A DNA stretch of 57,929 bases, taken from contig CALJWL010000041.1 of assembly GCA_937974565.1 (NCBI GenBank), forward strand, positions 1-57,929, read 5' to 3'. This stretch comes from an uncultured Arenicella sp. Its GTDB lineage: Bacteria; Pseudomonadota; Gammaproteobacteria; Arenicellales; Arenicellaceae. Positions 53,778-57,929 of this stretch are shown piece by piece. The translations under genes and the position numbers were made by a program. The notes below the pieces were generated by a model that worked only from the letters and a program-made list of their open reading frames with translations, made no database searches and had not been told where the DNA came from. The stretch's first letter is position 1, and each line of letters starts with the position of its first letter.

Positions 53778-54782
53778 ATGGGTAAAATGACGGACAAAAA
53801 GCAGCTCTCAGGGTTTGATCTTACTGGGTTTAGCTTAGTGGGCAGTGACCTTGCTGGCGCTAATTTATCTGAAGCTAAGCTGCGCGGGGCTAATCTCTCA
53901 GGGGCCGATTTGTCAGGCGCTGATTTCACTCAGGCTGACCTGCGTGGCGCCAACTTATCCGGTGCGGACCTATACCAAGCTAAATTTAGTGGCGCAAAAT
54001 TAAATGGCGCAACGCTCACTCATTGCGATTGCACATCGGCCAGTTTTGTAGATGCAAACTTGTCTGGCACTCAGTTAAATTCAGCAAAATTACCATCAGC
54101 TAATTTCGATAATGCCCAACTGTCCTCGGCCGACTTTACGGATTGCGACCTAAGCTCATCAAGTTTTCTGAACGCCAAACTCAGTGGTGCTGTTATGGTA
54201 CGTGCTGATCTGAGTGATGCAACTTTAGATAATGCCAAACTGTTTGGTGCGCAATTGCTTGATGCCAAACTCAGTGGCGCGTCATTACGTGGGGCTGATC
54301 TTAATTCAGTTTATCTGAGAACGGCGAAACTCGATGGGGCCGACTTGGCCAAAGCGTCCTTATTCAGCGCCGATATCAGTCAAGCCACATTGACCAATTG
54401 TAACTTTGAATCAGCAACTATGCGTGGCGTTTCTTTAAATGGCGCTGACCTAAAGCAAGCCATTTTTGATGGGGTGGATTTGGCCAATGCTCGTTTAAGC
54501 CGTGCGGATTTTTCAGGCGCATCTTTAGAGGAAAGCAACCTTTGGGCCGCCCGAATCTCAGGCGCTCGTTTAAATGATGTCAATGTAAAAGCAGCAAACT
54601 TAAAAGGTACTGGCTTAAATAAAGACTTTGCTTTAGCCGAGTTTCCCGATCTTAAATTTTCCAAATTGACTCAATGGGACAATGAAATGTACAAACGCCG
54701 TGCAACGGTGTCGGCGGCGCACGCGAAAAGCATCGAAACCGAAGTTAAAAAACGCGGTTTCTTTTCACGCCTATTTGGTTAA
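53778..54782 (+). CDS. Pentapeptide-repeat protein
   Basis: About 334 residues from the ATG at 53778 (a TTG at 53775 and an ATG at 53787 are also open). From residue 12 to about 275 nearly every fifth residue is A/S with a following D/N/K and L, as in GANLSGADLSGADFTQADL, which folds into a square right-handed beta-helix. The sequence is unusual in its many AKL units beside ADL and ANL. The tail ends KKRGFFSRLFG, a basic amphipathic stretch. Some pentapeptide proteins (Qnr, MfpA) mimic DNA and shield gyrase; this one lacks their loops, and its role is unknown. Confidence 0.9.
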   Translation: MGKMTDKKQLSGFDLTGFSLVGSDLAGANLSEAKLRGANLSGADLSGADFTQADLRGANLSGADLYQAKFSGAKLNGATLTHCDCTSASFVDANLSGTQLNSAKLPSANFDNAQLSSADFTDCDLSSSSFLNAKLSGAVMVRADLSDATLDNAKLFGAQLLDAKLSGASLRGADLNSVYLRTAKLDGADLAKASLFSADISQATLTNCNFESATMRGVSLNGADLKQAIFDGVDLANARLSRADFSGASLEESNLWAARISGARLNDVNVKAANLKGTGLNKDFALAEFPDLKFSKLTQWDNEMYKRRATVSAAHAKSIETEVKKRGFFSRLFG

Positions 54783-54840
54783 CTGAGCTTGTTTTCAAAG
54801 CCGATTCTGCTGAAGTTGCAGTCATATTCATTGCGTTAAG

Positions 54841-55593
54841 GTGCTTTTAGACGTGATTAAAGAAAGACTCAAACAAGGAAGCTGGACATTACTGTGTCAT
54901 CCAGCACAACAGTCATTACTGGCTGAGATAGAAAACATCGGCCAGTTGATAACGCAATTCCAACAATTTCCGGTAACCTTGAAAGACAACCACCGCAGTC
55001 TTGTGAAGCGAGGTTCTTTGTGTGGTCTTGATGTGGTTGTCAAAAGACCCGTCGACAAAAACCGCCGCCTGTGGGCCAGGCTCTCTAGTATCGTCACGGC
55101 TGGAGAGGCGCGGGCGACCATCAATAACCTGGTAAAGTTAGAGCAGGTTAAAATTTCAAGTGTAAAGCCACTGTTTGCCTTAGAGCGGCGTGTTGCTGGC
55201 CTTGTGGTGGACTCGTGGATTTGTTATGAATTCAAAGAAGGCACACGTTGTAACGTATCTGACATGAATCGAATTATACCGTTTTTGCAGAACATGCACG
55301 CTCGAGGCTTCAGGCACGGAGACCCAACGTGGAGTAACTTTCTGACAGGTCAAGACGGCGCGCTTTTTACCATCGACACCAAAGCGAAACCTTGCAAAGG
55401 CGCTTATCATGCGACAGTGGATTTTGAACTGCTCAGACGTGAAAACAAGCTTAAAGGGGTTAATATCGCTGAACTTGCCCAATTAAATAAAAGAAAGTTC
55501 GGCTATTGGCTGGCTGTGGTTTATATGTCGTTGAAAGCAGGTCGTTCAGTCTTAAAAAATAAGCTGAAAAAAAATCGCCCCAAGAACACTTAG
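54841..55593 (+). CDS. WaaY/RfaY-like lipopolysaccharide core kinase
   Basis: 250 residues starting at a GTG. It is a small protein-kinase-like fold: VVVKRPVDKNRR near 67-78 supplies the ATP-binding lysine, FLQNMHARGFRHGDPTWSNF near 148-167 holds the catalytic HGD..W.N loop, and LFTIDTKAKP near 173-182 the metal-binding DxK. This matches the RfaY family, which phosphorylates heptose in the LPS inner core at the cytoplasmic face. No other LPS core genes are adjacent. Followed by a strong terminator. Confidence 0.85.
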   Translation: MLLDVIKERLKQGSWTLLCHPAQQSLLAEIENIGQLITQFQQFPVTLKDNHRSLVKRGSLCGLDVVVKRPVDKNRRLWARLSSIVTAGEARATINNLVKLEQVKISSVKPLFALERRVAGLVVDSWICYEFKEGTRCNVSDMNRIIPFLQNMHARGFRHGDPTWSNFLTGQDGALFTIDTKAKPCKGAYHATVDFELLRRENKLKGVNIAELAQLNKRKFGYWLAVVYMSLKAGRSVLKNKLKKNRPKNT

Positions 55594-55610
55594 TTCATGG
55601 AGCGATTTTT
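55570..55610. terminator. Bidirectional terminator between the core kinase and nhaB
   Basis: AAAAATCGC (55570-55578, inside the 3' end of the kinase gene) pairs with GCGATTTTT (55602-55610). The loop itself folds (GAAC/GTTC). A and T runs serve both directions. Confidence 0.75.
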
Positions 55611-55620
55611 GATGTTGATT

Positions 55621-55656
55621 AAGAGCGCCAGCCTCTTAATATTAGGCTCTGCTCTT
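55621..55656. other. Second hairpin in the convergent gap
   Basis: Two-tier arms AAGAGC...GCTCTT outside and AGCCT...AGGCT inside. It stands directly beside the terminator and may act as part of the nhaB 3' end. Confidence 0.45.
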
Positions 55657-55682
55657 TAACATTGTTTTAGAGTTTAAGTGCA

Positions 55683-57185
55683 TTAGAACTGTAACCAGAT
55701 GGCAGCGCCGCCAACGATACTAAGAACAATGGTGTAAGGGAAAGCCATGGCGACCATTTTCATATACGATAAGCGAATTAATGGCGCCAAAGCTGACGTG
55801 AGTAAGAATAGAAACGCGGCTTGGCCATTGGGCGTTGCGACACTTGGTAAGTTAGTGCCGGTGTTAATAGCGATTGCCATGGTTTCAAAATGCTCTCGAC
55901 TGATTACCCCGTTATCGACGGCCGCCACCATTTCATTGATGTAAACCGTTGCTACGAAAACGTTGTCAGAAATCATCGACAGAACCCCATTTGCAATGAA
56001 CATTACAATCGGTTGAGCGCTGCTGTCGATACTGAAAATGAGATCCGTGACGGGTTGAAATAAGTGTTGTTCATGAATCACGGCCACCACGGCAAAGAAC
56101 ACCACCAACAGCGCTGTGAATGGCAATGCTTCTTCAAACGCGTGCCCGATTTGGTGTTCTTCAACGATGCCATTAAACGTTGTGAGCAATACGATAATCA
56201 TCAAACCGATTAACCCAACTTCGGCAACGTGAAGCGCCAAGCTCACAATTAAAACCAGTGCCACAATGCCCTGAGTGATCAATTTGGCTTTGTCTTTACC
56301 GTCTCGTTTCGACTCTTGCTCTGCATCGAACTCAGAGAGTACGGACCTTACTTCGTCGGGCAGCTTAGCGCCGTAACCAAACTTACCAACCACCTCTAGC
56401 AGCACGCATGTGACCAGCCCTGCCGCTAACACAGGCATTGTTACCGGCGCCATACGCCAGAAAAATTCCATGAATTCCCAGCCGGCTTTCTCCGCAATGA
56501 GTAAATTCTGAGGTTCCCCAACCACAGTACAAACACCGCCTAACGCAGTCCCCACAGCGCCGTGCATTATCAAGCTGCGTAAAAACTCTCTAAAGTCTTC
56601 CAAGTCTTTACGGCTGTACTCGTGTATGCCATCGTCCCCTGAGTGGTCGTGATCATCAGAAAACTTTTTGCCCGACGCTACCTTGTGGTAAACCCCGTAA
56701 AAGCCAACGCCCACACTGATCAATACCGCAGTAACGGTTAATGCATCGAGAAAAGCAGAAAGAAAAGCACCGGAAAAACAAAATAAAAACGACAAAATGA
56801 CTTTGTTTTTAATTTGAATCAGGATTTTACTAAAGATAAACAACAAAAGGTCGCGCATAAAGTGAATGCCAGCAACCATAAAAACCAATAACAAGATAAC
56901 TTTGAGCTGCCCCTCAATTTCATGGTAAACCATCTCGGGCGATGTCATTCCTATCGCAACCGCTTGCAGTGCCAGTAGCCCACCAGGTTGTAATGGGTAG
57001 CACTTTAGGGCCATGGCAAGAGTGAAAATAAATTCACCAACTAACACCCAACCGGCTAAAAAATGCAGCCCAGAAAACCATAAAATAGGATTGATAATTA
57101 AAAACGCCAAAATGGTGTGCTTATACCAATCGGCTGAGTTGCCTAAGAAATTACTGCGAAACGAACTGAAGGTCATTTGAGACAT
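55683..57185 (-). CDS. nhaB: Na+/H+ antiporter NhaB
   Basis: 500 residues and about 12 membrane helices. It aligns from the start ([20 protein letters not shown] near 13-32), through [18 protein letters not shown] near 140-157 and [19 protein letters not shown] near 211-229, to [17 protein letters not shown] near 405-421 and [20 protein letters not shown] near 440-459, all NhaB marks. It exchanges internal Na+ for external H+, useful in a marine cell. It is transcribed alone and converges on the core kinase. Confidence 0.94.
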   Translation of the reverse strand: MSQMTFSSFRSNFLGNSADWYKHTILAFLIINPILWFSGLHFLAGWVLVGEFIFTLAMALKCYPLQPGGLLALQAVAIGMTSPEMVYHEIEGQLKVILLLVFMVAGIHFMRDLLLFIFSKILIQIKNKVILSFLFCFSGAFLSAFLDALTVTAVLISVGVGFYGVYHKVASGKKFSDDHDHSGDDGIHEYSRKDLEDFREFLRSLIMHGAVGTALGGVCTVVGEPQNLLIAEKAGWEFMEFFWRMAPVTMPVLAAGLVTCVLLEVVGKFGYGAKLPDEVRSVLSEFDAEQESKRDGKDKAKLITQGIVALVLIVSLALHVAEVGLIGLMIIVLLTTFNGIVEEHQIGHAFEEALPFTALLVVFFAVVAVIHEQHLFQPVTDLIFSIDSSAQPIVMFIANGVLSMISDNVFVATVYINEMVAAVDNGVISREHFETMAIAINTGTNLPSVATPNGQAAFLFLLTSALAPLIRLSYMKMVAMAFPYTIVLSIVGGAAIWLQF

Positions 57186-57612
57186 GTCTGGATTTGAAAA
57201 CCTTTGATTATTGTTGATTCTTGTTACGCATCAAAAATGCGCTTGCGTTAGTGTGATGCTTTCATGTGCCCTTAACGTATTCTGACAGTAGAAGCACAAT
57301 AGCAAGGGTTACACATACGCACCCTCTTGATTTACGGTGGTCATAATATCAATAGGCAATTGTGAGAACAATGAAATTTGCATGCAGAAATAACTCTAAA
57401 TGCATGAATTCAATATTTTGTTTGAACCGTGGCTGACCGAATGACGCGACCCCATTACGCTCTTATTAATATCATATAACTGTCTTTTGGGAATTTTTGG
57501 CACATTTTTTGTTGAATTGACCATCAAAGTCGGCTTTTTATCGAGGTGAAATCGACGTGTTAGAAAGAATTAAATTGGATAGGTTATTTTTTAAAAAATA
57601 ATGAATTAGTGC
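57186..57612. other. 427-bp intergenic region
   Basis: AT-rich; I see no gene or strong structure before the tRNA promoter at 57613. Confidence 0.35.
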
Positions 57613-57641
57613 TTGACCAAATCCAAGGCTGGGCCTATCAT
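57613..57641 (+). promoter_or_regulatory. Promoter of tRNA-Ala
   Basis: TTGACC (57613-57618), a 17-bp spacer and TATCAT (57636-57641), followed by the GC-rich discriminator GCGCGC. This is the form of growth-rate-controlled stable RNA promoters. Confidence 0.7.
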
Positions 57642-57660
57642 GCGCGCTCCTTCGAGGTCT

Positions 57661-57736
57661 GGGGCTATAGCTCAGCTGGGAGAGCGCTACACTGGCAGTG
57701 TAGAGGTCGGCGGTTCGATCCCGCCTAGCTCCACCA
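57661..57736 (+). tRNA. tRNA-Ala (anticodon GGC)
   Basis: 76 nt. Acceptor arms GGGGCTA and TAGCTCC, D arm with AGCTCAGCTGGGAGAGC, anticodon stem CTACA/TGTAG around CTGGCAG (anticodon GGC), T arm GGCGGTTCGATCCCGCC, and CCA encoded at the end. It reads GCC and GCU codons. Confidence 0.97.
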
Positions 57737-57878
57737 TAGGCCATCATAGCATTCACGATGCTTGCTTGGCGAACGGAAGCAATGCTTCCAGTCAGAAGGT
57801 TTTGAGCGTTTTTTGAGCTTAAAACTGGGTGGCAAAAGACCGCAGGTGAAAGTGAAGGAAGCGGAACATTAAAAAGAG

Positions 57879-57906
57879 TTGTTTTTTTATTTTAACTCAA
57901 TATAAT
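57879..57906 (+). promoter_or_regulatory. Second strong promoter at the window end
   Basis: TTGTTT (57879-57884), 16 bp, TATAAT (57901-57906), then the GC-rich GCGCCGC. It points out of the window, probably toward another stable RNA or a highly expressed gene. Confidence 0.5.
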
Positions 57907-57929
57907 GCGCCGCAGACTTAACAGGTTAG

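Noticed and set aside
57613-57816. 67-codon frame and its minus-strand partner (57538-57756) over the tRNA
   Set aside because: Both read through the tRNA-Ala gene; tRNA genes often give such false frames.

Overview
The window is chromosomal DNA of a moderate-GC, free-living, probably marine gammaproteobacterium. The best pointers are the Escherichia-like gene order mltD / yafS-like methyltransferase / rnhA / dnaQ, an E. coli-type ParC, NhaB, RimI and LpxO, and a complete Entner-Doudoroff operon. I cannot fix the genus. About 55 protein genes, one tRNA gene and several IS relics are supported. There is no CRISPR array, prophage or plasmid backbone.

Left part (1-13.2 kb). After an exported YHS-domain protein (cut by the window edge), a MAPEG protein, an AraC regulator and a UDG-fold protein comes a sugar-catabolism block: a LacI regulator divergent from an FHS-type hexose permease, glucokinase, and the run zwf, pgl, edd, eda. 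Together these import a hexose, phosphorylate it and split it to pyruvate and glyceraldehyde-3-phosphate. Palindromes close to the HexR consensus lie in front of both the LacI gene and zwf/glk, so the two transcription units may share a regulator that is not encoded here. The lacI-permease gap also holds a 28-bp inverted repeat and four tandem 11-bp units.

Middle part (13-34.6 kb). This accessory-looking stretch holds lpxO, a cytochrome P450 divergent from an iodotyrosine-deiodinase-like flavoprotein, a tight operon of an exported methyltransferase-like protein, a membrane protein and a soluble aldose dehydrogenase, and a three-gene phosphorelay (PilJ-type sensor/CheA-like kinase, CheY-like receiver, CheX-like phosphatase). 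It continues with a Spinster-type MFS transporter, an isolated lpxD, a desaturase cluster beside a membrane-anchored AraC regulator, an amidohydrolase, two small secreted proteins, a broken IS3 transposase and a DUF3995 protein. It also carries a MITE-like element, a 31-bp palindrome and an orphan operator-like palindrome.

Right part (34.8-57.9 kb). A three-gene 2-oxoacid oxidoreductase operon (beta, gamma-alpha fusion, and a GltD-like flavoprotein fused to a 2[4Fe-4S] domain) is followed by parC-tal-vanZ, an MFS transporter, a serine hydrolase, an ArsC/Spx-like protein, a degenerate UDG-fold protein upstream of rimI, mltD, the yafS-like gene, rnhA, dnaQ, a pentapeptide-repeat protein, a WaaY-like kinase, nhaB and tRNA-Ala(GGC). 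The window ends in what looks like another strong promoter with a GC-rich discriminator.

The most unusual items are the three-gene phosphorelay lacking any CheW-type domain, the Kor/GltD-ferredoxin module, the exported methyltransferase/aldose dehydrogenase operon, and the unexplained repeats and palindromes in the intergenic regions.
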